NCBI RefSeq assembly: GCF_900163795.1
Contig: NZ_FWFD01000018.1
Location: forward strand, 1-64,000
DNA: 64,000 bases
Direction of reading: 5' to 3'
DNA from: Vagococcus fluvialis bH819
GTDB lineage: Bacteria; Bacillota; Bacilli; Lactobacillales; Vagococcaceae
Of the stretch, positions 32,966 to 41,542 are shown one piece after another. Below the pieces are notes generated by a model. The model was not told the origin of the DNA, made no database searches, and saw only the letters and a list, made by a program, of their open reading frames with translations. Numbering within the stretch: position 1 is the first letter of the stretch; each line of letters begins with the position of its first letter. A program made the position numbers and the translations under genes.

Positions 32966-32997
32966 TTTTTTTTTGCAATTGAAGGGAGGTGAAGAAG

Positions 32998-33147
32998 TTG
33001 AAAGAACTAATTCAAGAGATTGGAATGGCATTATTTGGTTTAGCATTAGCAATCGTTGTGTTTCAAATCGCAAAAGTAGGTGTTACTGGTGCTACAAACA
33101 ACATGTTTGATTTTATGACAAACGCATTTAAAGTAGTACAAAAATAA
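32998..33147 (+). CDS. Flp-like small pilin, copy 1
   Basis: A 49-residue protein starting at TTG 32998 behind GGGAGGTG. It begins MKELIQEIGMALFGLALAIV, then FQIAKVGVTGATNNMF, and ends MTNAFKVVQK. A short polar start with a Glu (ELIQEIG) followed by a hydrophobic helix and a short tail is the plan of Flp-type Tad pilins. Copy 2 follows after 23 bases and is identical over most of the length. Nearby CpaF, TadB and TadC homologues support the pilin reading. Confidence 0.68.
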   Translation: MKELIQEIGMALFGLALAIVVFQIAKVGVTGATNNMFDFMTNAFKVVQK

Positions 33148-33170
33148 CTTAAAGAAAAGGAAGATTATAC

Positions 33171-33323
33171 ATGAAAGAATTAATTCAAGAAATAGGAATG
33201 GCATTATTTGGTTTAGCATTAGCAATCGTTGTGTTTCAAATCGCAAAAGTTGGAGTTACTGGAGCTACAAATGACATGTTTAAATTCATGACAGATGCTT
33301 TTACAGCTGTTCAAAGTAAATAG
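33171..33323 (+). CDS. Flp-like small pilin, copy 2
   Basis: A 50-residue paralogue of the preceding gene, starting at ATG 33171 behind AAAGGAAG. The first 34 residues are the same, and the ends differ (NDMFKFMTDAFTAVQSK versus NNMFDFMTNAFKVVQK). The DNA is also nearly identical over about 100 bases with scattered silent changes, so the duplication is older than a recent copying error. The presence of both versions suggests two pilin variants or a dosage effect. Confidence 0.68.
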   Translation: MKELIQEIGMALFGLALAIVVFQIAKVGVTGATNDMFKFMTDAFTAVQSK

Positions 33324-33338
33324 TATGGTGCTTGGTAG

Positions 33339-33779
33339 ATGAAATATACAAGACCACTCCAACGTGAAGAAATAAAGAATGAGTTTAGTATTGGTTCACA
33401 CCCAGCGACGATTAAAAAAGTAAAAAATATGTTTTCAAAAAATACTGGTGCTCCAATGTTTAGAATGTTAGTGACAGGTGAAAACGAAGAAGAAGCTACT
33501 CATTATTTGGTTTTTGGGAATTCATATACAGAAAGTAATGTTAATTTCTTACTTGCTAGTATTGAAGATAACGGAGTCGATATCCCTGATATTGACTTCG
33601 GTTTTAACCCTGAAACACTAAATTTTTTAAAAGGAAAAGCGGTTTATATTGAAATCAAGGAAACAGAATATAACGGCAGTAAGCAGAATAGCATAGATAA
33701 ATTCTTAAATTTAAAAGAATTTGAAGAAAGTGATACATCAACTGAAGATAGCAGCGTGTATGACGGATGGGAAGATTAG
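33339..33779 (+). CDS. Single-stranded DNA-binding-like protein
   Basis: A 146-residue soluble protein with a weak ribosome site, probably coupled to the pilin genes. The pattern SIGSHPATIKKVKNMFSKNTGAPMFRMLVTGENEEEATHYLVF ... LKGKAVYIEIKETEYNGSKQNSIDKFL and the acidic tail (EEFEESDTSTEDSSVYDGWED) resembles phage and plasmid OB-fold proteins such as the DUF669 type, which bind single-stranded DNA; acidic tails recruit partners. A role in protecting or processing the transferred strand is inferred. Its place between pilin and VirB2-like genes is unusual. Confidence 0.55.
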   Translation: MKYTRPLQREEIKNEFSIGSHPATIKKVKNMFSKNTGAPMFRMLVTGENEEEATHYLVFGNSYTESNVNFLLASIEDNGVDIPDIDFGFNPETLNFLKGKAVYIEIKETEYNGSKQNSIDKFLNLKEFEESDTSTEDSSVYDGWED

Positions 33780-33795
33780 GAAAGAGGGATAAGGT

Positions 33796-34023
33796 ATGGC
33801 AACAGTTGTTAAAATAGTACAAATTGCTGGCACAATATTTGGTGCTAGTGGACTAATCGGTTTATTAATCGGTTACTTTAATTTTCAATCAGGAACAAAA
33901 CATGAAGATCCAATGAAAGCTGAAAAAGGGTCTCAACAAATGCTTTGGGGAGGGGCTTCAGCAATGATTGCAACTGGTGTTGTTACTGTAATAGTTCAAG
34001 CCCTAAATGCAATAAGATTCTAA
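33796..34023 (+). CDS. VirB2-like small membrane protein
   Basis: A 75-residue protein with two hydrophobic helices (IVQIAGTIFGASGLIGLLIGYF and MLWGGASAMIATGVVTVIVQAL) separated by a polar loop, as in VirB2/TrbC-type proteins and their Gram-positive counterparts (for example PrgF). AAGAGGGATAAGGT is the ribosome site. It directly precedes the VirB6-, VirB3- and VirB4-like genes, the standard order. It would sit in the cytoplasmic membrane as part of the transfer channel. Confidence 0.72.
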   Translation: MATVVKIVQIAGTIFGASGLIGLLIGYFNFQSGTKHEDPMKAEKGSQQMLWGGASAMIATGVVTVIVQALNAIRF

Positions 34024-34036
34024 AGGGGGCAAGGTA

Positions 34037-34837
34037 ATGCACATTCCTAAAGGAACACTTAACCAGTTATTCAAATCATTAAGTTCCTACAACCCTGTAA
34101 CTAATCAAGCAATGGAAAAAATAGCGACTGTCCTACAACCTGTAGGAATCGCTATTTTAGCCATTCTTTTTTTATTAGAATTACAAAACTATTCTAAAAA
34201 ATTTGATTCAGAAGAAGGTGGCCTGACTGCTAATGTTTATCTGAGTATTGCTATGAAATATTTAGTTGCGTATTTTTTAATCATGACTTCAAGCAAAATT
34301 GTAGATGGTGTTGTTTGGTTCGGTATTCAGACGGCCAAATGGATTAACTCAGTTGTAGTAGTAACAGGAACAAATGACGTTATTAAACCACTAGCGAAAA
34401 TGAAAATGTGGGAAAGACCTATTCCGTTTCTCTTTAGGATATTAACCTATATTTCAATGGCTTTTGCCAGTTGGACGTCAAAGATTATCATTTTTTTAAG
34501 AGCAATAGATTTATACATTATAAAAGCTGTTGCACCAATAATGGTTGCCTTTTTTGTTCATGATGAATTACGTTCTATTAGCATTAATTTTCTTAAATAT
34601 GTAATGGCGGTTGTATTTCAAGGAGCATTATTAATATTAATACTTGGTTTAATACCAATACTTACAGCAAATGATTTTTCAAGTTTTAATTCATTAGATG
34701 GTTCTGTTTGGCAGAATGCTGGAGCAATCATTAAGAATGTGATTGAGTACGTTGGTCTAATTTGTAAATATGTCGTTATTATTATCCTACTGATTGGTTC
34801 ACAACGAAAAGCAAAACAATTAATGGGGGCGATGTAA
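34037..34837 (+). CDS. VirB6-like polytopic membrane protein
   Basis: A 266-residue protein with about five or six membrane spans (VGIAILAILFLLEL, YLVAYFLIMTSS, FRILTYISMAFASWTSKIIIF, FLKYVMAVVFQGALLILILGLIPIL, VIEYVGLICKYVVIIILLIGS). Size and location between VirB2- and VirB3-like genes match VirB6/TrbL-type channel subunits of Gram-positive conjugation systems (PrgH class). GGGGGCAAGGT is the ribosome site. It probably forms the membrane passage for DNA together with the VirB3- and VirB8-like proteins. Confidence 0.75.
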   Translation: MHIPKGTLNQLFKSLSSYNPVTNQAMEKIATVLQPVGIAILAILFLLELQNYSKKFDSEEGGLTANVYLSIAMKYLVAYFLIMTSSKIVDGVVWFGIQTAKWINSVVVVTGTNDVIKPLAKMKMWERPIPFLFRILTYISMAFASWTSKIIIFLRAIDLYIIKAVAPIMVAFFVHDELRSISINFLKYVMAVVFQGALLILILGLIPILTANDFSSFNSLDGSVWQNAGAIIKNVIEYVGLICKYVVIIILLIGSQRKAKQLMGAM

Positions 34838-34838
34838 G

Positions 34839-35192
34839 ATGGCAATGCAAAGTGAATTTCAACGAGATATATCTCAAATGGAAAAAAAATTATTTGGTGT
34901 TTCGCGTCGGCAATTTAAAGCGGGCGTTTTATTAGTTATTGTAAGTGGAATTGTTGTAGCAGAAGCTTTTATTTTACCCGATTGGTCATTTCATATAGTA
35001 GCCGTATTAACGGCTCTTTTATTGGGGGCTTACCCTATGCTGCTATTGTTGGACCGTTGGAATGAAATAAAGCGAAAAATTCAACTTTATTTTATATATG
35101 AAGATTGTCATTATTTAACAGGTCAAATTAGGAGGTATGAAGCAAGTGAATTTATTCAAGACAGTACAATCAAAGAAACAGATAGGATTTAA
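34839..35192 (+). CDS. VirB3-like (PrgI/TcpE-type) membrane protein
   Basis: A 117-residue protein with a short cytoplasmic start, FGVSRRQFKAG, two close membrane spans (VLLVIVSGIVVAEAFIL and VAVLTALLLGAYPMLLLLDRW) and a charged tail. This is the plan of PrgI/TcpE/VirB3-type proteins. It begins one base after the VirB6-like stop, and its 3' end overlaps the VirB4 gene by 47 bases, so the two proteins are translated together, as commonly seen for VirB3/VirB4. Confidence 0.75.
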   Translation: MAMQSEFQRDISQMEKKLFGVSRRQFKAGVLLVIVSGIVVAEAFILPDWSFHIVAVLTALLLGAYPMLLLLDRWNEIKRKIQLYFIYEDCHYLTGQIRRYEASEFIQDSTIKETDRI

Positions 35193-37563
35193 AAAAGCTA
35201 GTAATAATGACGAATTACTAGCTAAAGAGGTAGCGGAGAAAAAAAGATTAGAACGTATTAAACTACAGACAACGCCTACAACACAAGGAGCTATTAAATA
35301 CACGTCCCAGTTTGAAGAAGGGCTGATGCACATAGTAGGTGATGAATACTCTCAGATGTTTAAATTAGGTGAAGTTGATTATGAAGTTTCAACAGATGAA
35401 GAACAGTCTAATGTAGTTATCGGTTATGCTGAAGCCTTGAATAAACTAGATAAACATTCAAGGTATCAGCTTTTAGTAATTAATCGTGCTGTTCCTGAAA
35501 ATTTAATTGATCAGACGCTACTACCATATCAAGCTGATAAATTTGATAATTACCGAGAAGAAATTAATGAAATTATTCAACAACAGTACGAGAAGGACGA
35601 GCGTAACTTTCAAGTAGACAAATACGCTATATTTACTACTGCTAGTCATTCTAGAAAACAAGCAAGTAAAAATTTAGTCACTCTTGCTAGTAATTATGTG
35701 ACACAATTTGATGATAACGAAGTAGACTTATCTGTTGAAAAAATATCAGGACTAGAGCGATTAAAGGTAATGGCTTCATTACTTAAGCCTGATGATTATT
35801 TTATTTCTACTTATGAGGATATTGCTGTTTCGGGCCTTTCTAGTAAAGCTTTTATCAGTCCTAGTAAAATGTCATTTCCTCGAGGAAGAGTCTTTTTTAA
35901 ATTGGGAGAAAAGTATGGGGCTATCCTATATATTAAGCAATATCCTAAATACTTAGAAGATACTTTAATTCGTGAGATTACTAGTATTGGTCGTGAAAGT
36001 GTTATTAGTATTCATGCTAGACCTTATGATATGAAAGAAGCCAAAAAGAAAGTGCAAGCTGTTAGTATTCGTAATGAAACAGAAATTGCTAAACAACAAA
36101 AAAGAAACTTTAAAGCTGGTGTTTCTGAGGATATGGTTTCGGGAGAAGCGAAGGAAATTAAAGAATCAACTGAATCTTTAAGAAAACAATTTAAAGAGGA
36201 TGGTCAAAAGTTATTTTCAGGAATCTTTACCGTTATGGTTTTAGAAGATGATGAACACTCTTTAAAACAAGCTATTCAAGATGTTAAAGATGTTGGTTCA
36301 TATCATGATGTTTATTTTGAAACGATTGAGGACTACAAAACAGAGGCTTTAAATACTATCTTACCAATTGGGAAACCATATTTAGATGTTGAAATGAATT
36401 ATATGCGTGATATGACTTCATTTAATGTAGCAACGCAAATACCATTTTCAAATGTTGAATTACAACACCCTACAGGCCATTTTTACGGCACAAATCAGTT
36501 AACTAATAATATGATTACAGTTGATAGGAAAAAAGGAATGATTGCACCAGGGGGGCTAATTTTTGGTTCTTCGGGTTCAGGAAAAGGTATGACGACAAAA
36601 TGGGAAATTATCGGCTCTAAGTTAAGATATCCAAATGATAAAACTATTATAGTTGATCCTGAGAGTGAGTATTTAGAATTAGCTAAAGAGTTTGGGGCTG
36701 AAATATTGGATATTTCAACCGGAACGAGTAATCATTTAAATATTTTAGATATGGCTGATAAATCTCTTCTTGATGAAGAAGATCAAAGCTTGGACCTAGT
36801 GAAGGAAAAAGCCAATCTTTTAGCTACTTTGTTTGAATCTATTTTAAAATCTTTTACAGATGAAGATGCAGCGATTGTTGATAGAGTAACAAGAAAAACT
36901 TATGAACAATTTGAAGGGCAGACAAGAAACCCTACCTTAGTTGATTGGCATAATATTTTACTTAACGAGCCGGAAGATTCAGCAAGACTTCTAGCAACTA
37001 AGGTTGAACCTTATACAATAGGGGCTCAAGATATATTTGCACATGAAACGAATATTGATTTGAATGCTAATTTTATTGTTTTTAACATCAAAAAATTAGA
37101 TGCTCGTTTGAAACCATTTGCTATGAAAGTTATTCTTGACCAAATTTGGAAGCAAGTAGTTGATAATCAAGGAAAAACAACCATTCATTTATATTTTGAT
37201 GAATTACAGGAAAACTTTGATACAGAAGAAAATTCATTATGGTTTACAAGTGTTTGGGCTAGAATTCGTAAATATGGAGCTATTCCTACAGGTATTACTC
37301 AAAATATTTCTACTTTATTAGATAGTGCAGCAGGTAGGAAAATGGTATCAAATAGTGAGTATATCGTTCTATTACGTCAAAAACCCGTTGATTTATTGCG
37401 ATTAGAGGAAATGATTCGATTACCGCCTAAGTTGTTAAAATACGTTGGTAATAGGGTGGAACCAGGAACTGGTTTGATTTCTGCTGGTGGTGTGATTGTT
37501 CCTTTTGAAAATTCAATACCTAAACATACTGACTTGTTTAGAATTATGAATACAGATGCGTAA
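35146..37563 (+). CDS. virB4: VirB4-family ATPase
   Basis: An 805-residue conjugation ATPase. Walker A GSSGSGKGM lies near residue 473 and Walker B TIHLYFDELQENF near 680, followed by WARIRKYGAIPTGITQNISTLL, typical of VirB4/TraE/TcpF proteins. The N-terminal half (SKKQIGFKKASNNDELLAKEVAEKKRLERIKLQTTPTTQGAIKYT) is the usual VirB4 N-domain. GTG 35146 is chosen since GGAGG is nine or ten bases upstream; ATG 35137 directly abuts that site. It powers assembly and DNA transfer at the inner face of the membrane. Confidence 0.93.
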   Translation: MNLFKTVQSKKQIGFKKASNNDELLAKEVAEKKRLERIKLQTTPTTQGAIKYTSQFEEGLMHIVGDEYSQMFKLGEVDYEVSTDEEQSNVVIGYAEALNKLDKHSRYQLLVINRAVPENLIDQTLLPYQADKFDNYREEINEIIQQQYEKDERNFQVDKYAIFTTASHSRKQASKNLVTLASNYVTQFDDNEVDLSVEKISGLERLKVMASLLKPDDYFISTYEDIAVSGLSSKAFISPSKMSFPRGRVFFKLGEKYGAILYIKQYPKYLEDTLIREITSIGRESVISIHARPYDMKEAKKKVQAVSIRNETEIAKQQKRNFKAGVSEDMVSGEAKEIKESTESLRKQFKEDGQKLFSGIFTVMVLEDDEHSLKQAIQDVKDVGSYHDVYFETIEDYKTEALNTILPIGKPYLDVEMNYMRDMTSFNVATQIPFSNVELQHPTGHFYGTNQLTNNMITVDRKKGMIAPGGLIFGSSGSGKGMTTKWEIIGSKLRYPNDKTIIVDPESEYLELAKEFGAEILDISTGTSNHLNILDMADKSLLDEEDQSLDLVKEKANLLATLFESILKSFTDEDAAIVDRVTRKTYEQFEGQTRNPTLVDWHNILLNEPEDSARLLATKVEPYTIGAQDIFAHETNIDLNANFIVFNIKKLDARLKPFAMKVILDQIWKQVVDNQGKTTIHLYFDELQENFDTEENSLWFTSVWARIRKYGAIPTGITQNISTLLDSAAGRKMVSNSEYIVLLRQKPVDLLRLEEMIRLPPKLLKYVGNRVEPGTGLISAGGVIVPFENSIPKHTDLFRIMNTDA

Positions 37564-37614
37564 CATACGAGAAATAGCTGATATATCAGCATTTTTAAAA
37601 ATAATATTAGTCTA

Positions 37615-37658
37615 AAATAGAGCTTTTAATCACTAGATTATAAGGCTCTTTTTTTGTT
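37615..37658 (+). terminator. Terminator-like hairpin inside the transfer operon
   Basis: AGAGCTTTTAAT / ATTATAAGGCTCT (37619-37630 with 37637-37649, one bulge) followed by a run of seven or more T. It sits between virB4 and the wall hydrolase gene, so it would reduce expression of downstream genes. Confidence 0.75.
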
Positions 37659-37678
37659 TTAAATGGAGGTCTTATTGA

Positions 37679-40540
37679 TTGAAAGCTCAAAATAAAAAAG
37701 ATAAATTACTTAACAAAAAGGAACAGCCTAAAATAGAAAGTAAACACGTAAGAAGCCGTGATATCAATAGACAGTCAGTAGATTTAACGGCAAAACATCA
37801 TCATACAAGTTCAGCAAATGATTCTAATGGCCTTTTAAAAAGCAAGGAGCTAGTTACTGAAACTCTTCAAGGAAAACAAAATCAATATAGAAATGCTTTG
37901 AATACTGAAGAAAAATACAATAATTTATTACATTCTAAGCTGAAACCTACTGATAAAGGAATTATGGCTCATTCAAAAATTCTTAGAAAAGATACTGAAG
38001 GCATAAAAGAAAAATTAAAAAGTCAGAAAAATGATTTAAAAATATATTCCAATGTTCCTAAGAGAGAGTTACTTCAGGCTAAAACAGATAAAAAGGAATT
38101 GTTACTAGAGGGAATTAATAATCAACAAACCCTAACACCTAAAGAAGCTAGAAGAGAAGCTAAGAGCAATTTAAAAGTAACTCAAAAAGAATATAAGTTA
38201 ATGCGAAGCGAAGTGAAAAAAGAAAGTAATACTTTAAAAAATGCCATTAACAACGAAAAAAACTTATCAAAAGAAGAATTAAAAGGACTTAGAGATAAGA
38301 AAATAGCCTTAAATCGTACAAAAATGAATGTGAAAGTTAACAAAAAATTAGTAAAACATTCAGTGAATAATGATCCTTTTGCCGTAAGAAATCAAGTCAA
38401 AACAGAATCTAAAGCACGTATAAAGCAAGATTTAATCAATAAAACAACAAGTCCAGTCAAACAAGACGATACGTTTGGTGAAGCAATCAATCTTGTACAA
38501 CAAACCAAACAAGCCAATATGCAAATGAGACAAGCGTTAAAAGTCACTAAGTTAGCTGGTAAATTATCAATGAAAACAGCTAAAGGTAGTTATGGCTTAG
38601 GAAATAAGACTTATAACCTAGTTAGAGGGAAAGGCTTTTACAGAACACCACCTCATTTAACCACACGAGCAGAACTTATGAAGAAAGCTAGAAGGTCTCA
38701 GAGACGATTAATGGCTTATTCTAATCAAAAAAAATTTCAATTTAGTTTTGAAGTAAATAAAATGGTATCGCAAGCAAGTAAAGCCTTATCAACAGCTGTA
38801 AAGGCTGTGGCTACAAACCCTATCACGTTAAGTGTTTTGGGTTTTATACTAATATGTTTAGTCGTTGTTGGAATTGCTTCAGGCAATCAATACGCTATAA
38901 GTCAGACTGAGGAAGATTTAACGGACTCATGGGCATATATGACAAAACTAGATACAGATCATAATGACGATTCTAATACATTTTATACCAATTTTAATGA
39001 TGTCATGTTTTACATGAATTATCGGTTTGAAGATTACCAATTAGATGAAAAATATTCTCTTACAAAAACATATAGAAAATACTTATCTACTATGTGGTCC
39101 AAACTAAACGGAAGCAGTCCAAACTATGAAATTGTTTCAATGGACTCCTTAATTAAAAATAAAAAAAGCTCTTATTATCTAAATAAAGAGGACTATTCAG
39201 AATACAAAGAAAACAAGTCTGAATATGGTTATTTATCTTTGGATGGTCAGCTCTCTTTTCCGTTTAAAACAAAAGAATTAACGGTAACTAGACGCTTTGG
39301 CTATGAAGGAAAAGGGAAGAATGCAAAACTTTTTAATCAAATAATAGTAAAAAGTGAGCCAGGAACTGATATTGTTGCCCCTATGTCGGGAACAGTATCG
39401 AAAATAACAGGAACTGATTCAATAGAGATTAAGTTGTCAAAAGACCATAAAATAATTTTAAAAGGTGTTAATAATTCACGTTTTATTGGTGGAGAAACAA
39501 TTACTGAAGGAGCATACATAGGTAAGGGAACAGATGCCACACTCTCTATTAAATACTTTTCGTATCAGTCAGAAGAAGCTAAGTGGAAAGCCGTTAATCC
39601 AGCTTTCTATTTTCCTAAAGTTATCTATACACAAGAAACATTATTAGGTAGCGATTATGATTCTATGTCGTTATCTCCACAAGTGATATCCCTCATACCT
39701 AAGTTTAAACAAGCTATGAAAGAGGTTGGTATGCCTGAAAAATACTTACCAATTGTTTTAGCCGTTTGTATGCAAGAAAGCGGAGGACGAGTGCCAGATG
39801 TGATGCAGTCCTCGGAAAGTCTAGGTTTACCTAGAAATACGCTAGGAACAGATGCCAGCATAAGGCAAGGTGTTAGGTATTTATGGGGAAATATGAGGTT
39901 GATTGGCTTAGAGTTAATAAATAAGGATGATAAATACGTTAAAACAGCTGTACAGGCATATAACTATGGTGTTGGTTTTATCCCTTATACAAAATCTAAT
40001 AATTATGCTTTTACAGAAGAATTAGCAACTGGTTTCGCAATGATGATGTCAGGTGGAACAGGTGGTTATGGGGATTCTAAATATGTCGCTCATGTGTGGC
40101 GATATATAAGTTCAGGAGGTCAAAAAAACCCAGGAAATGGTCAATTTTCTTATCCATTGCCTAATCGTCTTGCTAGTATATCAGGGTTTGACTATCGAAT
40201 TAACCCTAAAACGGGAGTAGCTGAATTCCATACAGGTTTAGATTTTGCCGTTGGTTTTGGAACTGAAGTTTATGCAGCTGAGGACGCTGTAGTTATGAGA
40301 GCAACCGACGTTGGCGATACTTATGGAATCAATGTGGTTCTTAAGCATAAAAAAGGTAACTATTGGACGAGATACGCACACTTAAGTAAAGCAATGGTGT
40401 CTGAGAATGGAACAGTTAAGAAAGGCCAATTAATTGGTCTTGTAGGTTCTACAGGATTAAGTACAGGACCACATTTACATTTTGAAGTTATGACAAGTAT
40501 GTATGCTGGTCATGTAGATCCACGTGGCTTTATAAAATAG
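37679..40540 (+). CDS. VirB1-like cell-wall hydrolase: transglycosylase-like and M23 peptidase domains
   Basis: A 953-residue protein starting at TTG 37679 behind GGAGGT. Residues 1-370 are basic and coiled-coil-like; one membrane span lies at about 380-402 (TLSVLGFILICLVVVGIASG). Outside the membrane there is a degenerate M23-like fold near 520-650 without the metal ligands, a lysozyme/SLT-like domain with CMQESGG near residue 697 (catalytic Glu), and an M23 endopeptidase with HTGLDFA near 850 and HLHFEV near 931. Such two-enzyme proteins (PrgK, TcpG, TraG of pIP501) open the peptidoglycan for the transfer channel. The extra long N-terminal coil is unusual and may contact the cytoplasmic ATPases. 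Confidence 0.88.
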   Translation: MKAQNKKDKLLNKKEQPKIESKHVRSRDINRQSVDLTAKHHHTSSANDSNGLLKSKELVTETLQGKQNQYRNALNTEEKYNNLLHSKLKPTDKGIMAHSKILRKDTEGIKEKLKSQKNDLKIYSNVPKRELLQAKTDKKELLLEGINNQQTLTPKEARREAKSNLKVTQKEYKLMRSEVKKESNTLKNAINNEKNLSKEELKGLRDKKIALNRTKMNVKVNKKLVKHSVNNDPFAVRNQVKTESKARIKQDLINKTTSPVKQDDTFGEAINLVQQTKQANMQMRQALKVTKLAGKLSMKTAKGSYGLGNKTYNLVRGKGFYRTPPHLTTRAELMKKARRSQRRLMAYSNQKKFQFSFEVNKMVSQASKALSTAVKAVATNPITLSVLGFILICLVVVGIASGNQYAISQTEEDLTDSWAYMTKLDTDHNDDSNTFYTNFNDVMFYMNYRFEDYQLDEKYSLTKTYRKYLSTMWSKLNGSSPNYEIVSMDSLIKNKKSSYYLNKEDYSEYKENKSEYGYLSLDGQLSFPFKTKELTVTRRFGYEGKGKNAKLFNQIIVKSEPGTDIVAPMSGTVSKITGTDSIEIKLSKDHKIILKGVNNSRFIGGETITEGAYIGKGTDATLSIKYFSYQSEEAKWKAVNPAFYFPKVIYTQETLLGSDYDSMSLSPQVISLIPKFKQAMKEVGMPEKYLPIVLAVCMQESGGRVPDVMQSSESLGLPRNTLGTDASIRQGVRYLWGNMRLIGLELINKDDKYVKTAVQAYNYGVGFIPYTKSNNYAFTEELATGFAMMMSGGTGGYGDSKYVAHVWRYISSGGQKNPGNGQFSYPLPNRLASISGFDYRINPKTGVAEFHTGLDFAVGFGTEVYAAEDAVVMRATDVGDTYGINVVLKHKKGNYWTRYAHLSKAMVSENGTVKKGQLIGLVGSTGLSTGPHLHFEVMTSMYAGHVDPRGFIK

Positions 40541-40582
40541 AAAAGGGGGAAAGGAAAGAGAAAGTTCTTTCCTATTACATTT

Positions 40583-41281
40583 ATGGTAGATATTCAAAAA
40601 CTTAAATTTGTAAAAAAAATAGTGATTATTTTAGCTTGTTTTTTACTCTTTACTACGGGGTTTTTATTAGGTTCGAATATAGGGAAAAAAGAGCCTAAAC
40701 AAGTAAAAACAGAGAATAAGAAGAGTGTAGACAAGGAGATTAAAAAAGAATTAACCACTAAAGTAGTTAATGATTTTTTGACAGCTTATTACACAAAAAA
40801 AGATGTTGGTGAAAATAGAAATCGTTATGAGCCGTTGGTTTCAGTAGCAATGTTCAACGAATTAAAAGCTCAAGAAGAACAACCAATTAATCAAGCATAT
40901 AAAGGTTATATCGTTAATCAAGTTTTCGATAGGGCAGATATTTATGTAGATACAGTCAAATCTACAGCTGTTTGCCTAGTAAATTATACGTATACACACC
41001 GTTCAGAAAAAAATACTGATAGAAATGCTTTACTAAATCAGAATGAAACTGAAGCAATAAAAATTGAATTTCTTAAAGAAGGAAAGAAATTTATTGTTAA
41101 CAAAATTGATTATGTTTCGTTAACAGAGATAGATAGTGGTGGGTACAATAATTACAAAATCGAATTAGATGAAACAACTCAATTTTCATCAAGTGATAGT
41201 ACTTCAGATGAAGAAATGATTACTAGTAATGACAAAACAATAACAACTACGGAGGAAACAAATAATGTCGAAGAAAATTAA
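40583..41281 (+). CDS. VirB8-like bitopic channel protein
   Basis: A 232-residue protein with one N-terminal span (KIVIILACFLLFTTGFLLGSN) and an extracellular domain rich in mixed alpha/beta sequence (VVNDFLTAYYTKKDVGENRNRYEPLVSVAMFNELKA ... YIVNQVFDRADIYVDTVKSTAVCLVNYTYTHRSEK), which fits the NTF2-like fold of VirB8/TcpC/PrgL proteins, and a Ser/Thr/Glu-rich tail. No strong ribosome site precedes ATG 40583, and the leader carries the self-complementary GGAAAGAGAAAGTTCTTTCC. Its end overlaps the next gene by 17 bases. Confidence 0.65.
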   Translation: MVDIQKLKFVKKIVIILACFLLFTTGFLLGSNIGKKEPKQVKTENKKSVDKEIKKELTTKVVNDFLTAYYTKKDVGENRNRYEPLVSVAMFNELKAQEEQPINQAYKGYIVNQVFDRADIYVDTVKSTAVCLVNYTYTHRSEKNTDRNALLNQNETEAIKIEFLKEGKKFIVNKIDYVSLTEIDSGGYNNYKIELDETTQFSSSDSTSDEEMITSNDKTITTTEETNNVEEN

Positions 41282-41528
41282 AGATGCAGAGAAAAAATGT
41301 ACTCGTTTAGGTGCTGAATTGGAAAAAGCTAAAGAAAATGTGAAAGAAGCGGAAACAAAGCTTGCGACTAAACAAGATGAATTTGATAGAGCCAATATGG
41401 ATCTAGTTAATTTATTGTTGGTGGAACACAAGTTAACAATTCAAGATTTACCTGAATTATTATCAGAATTATCTTCAGAAAATAAAAATGCAGCAGTATC
41501 TTCTCAACAAGATACTTACTTAAACTAG
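41265..41528 (+). CDS. Small coiled-coil protein (DUF4315-like)
   Basis: An 87-residue protein with ACGGAGGAA before the ATG. The first 55 residues form a heptad-rich coiled coil (KKIKDAEKKCTRLGAELEKAKENVKEAETKLATKQDEFDRANMDLVNLLL), followed by LTIQDLPELLSEL. Short proteins of this plan (DUF4315) recur next to conjugation genes of Firmicutes. It overlaps the preceding gene by 17 bases. The function is unknown; an assembly or chaperone role is possible. Confidence 0.65.
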   Translation: MSKKIKDAEKKCTRLGAELEKAKENVKEAETKLATKQDEFDRANMDLVNLLLVEHKLTIQDLPELLSELSSENKNAAVSSQQDTYLN

Positions 41529-41542
41529 AAAGAAGGGTAATT

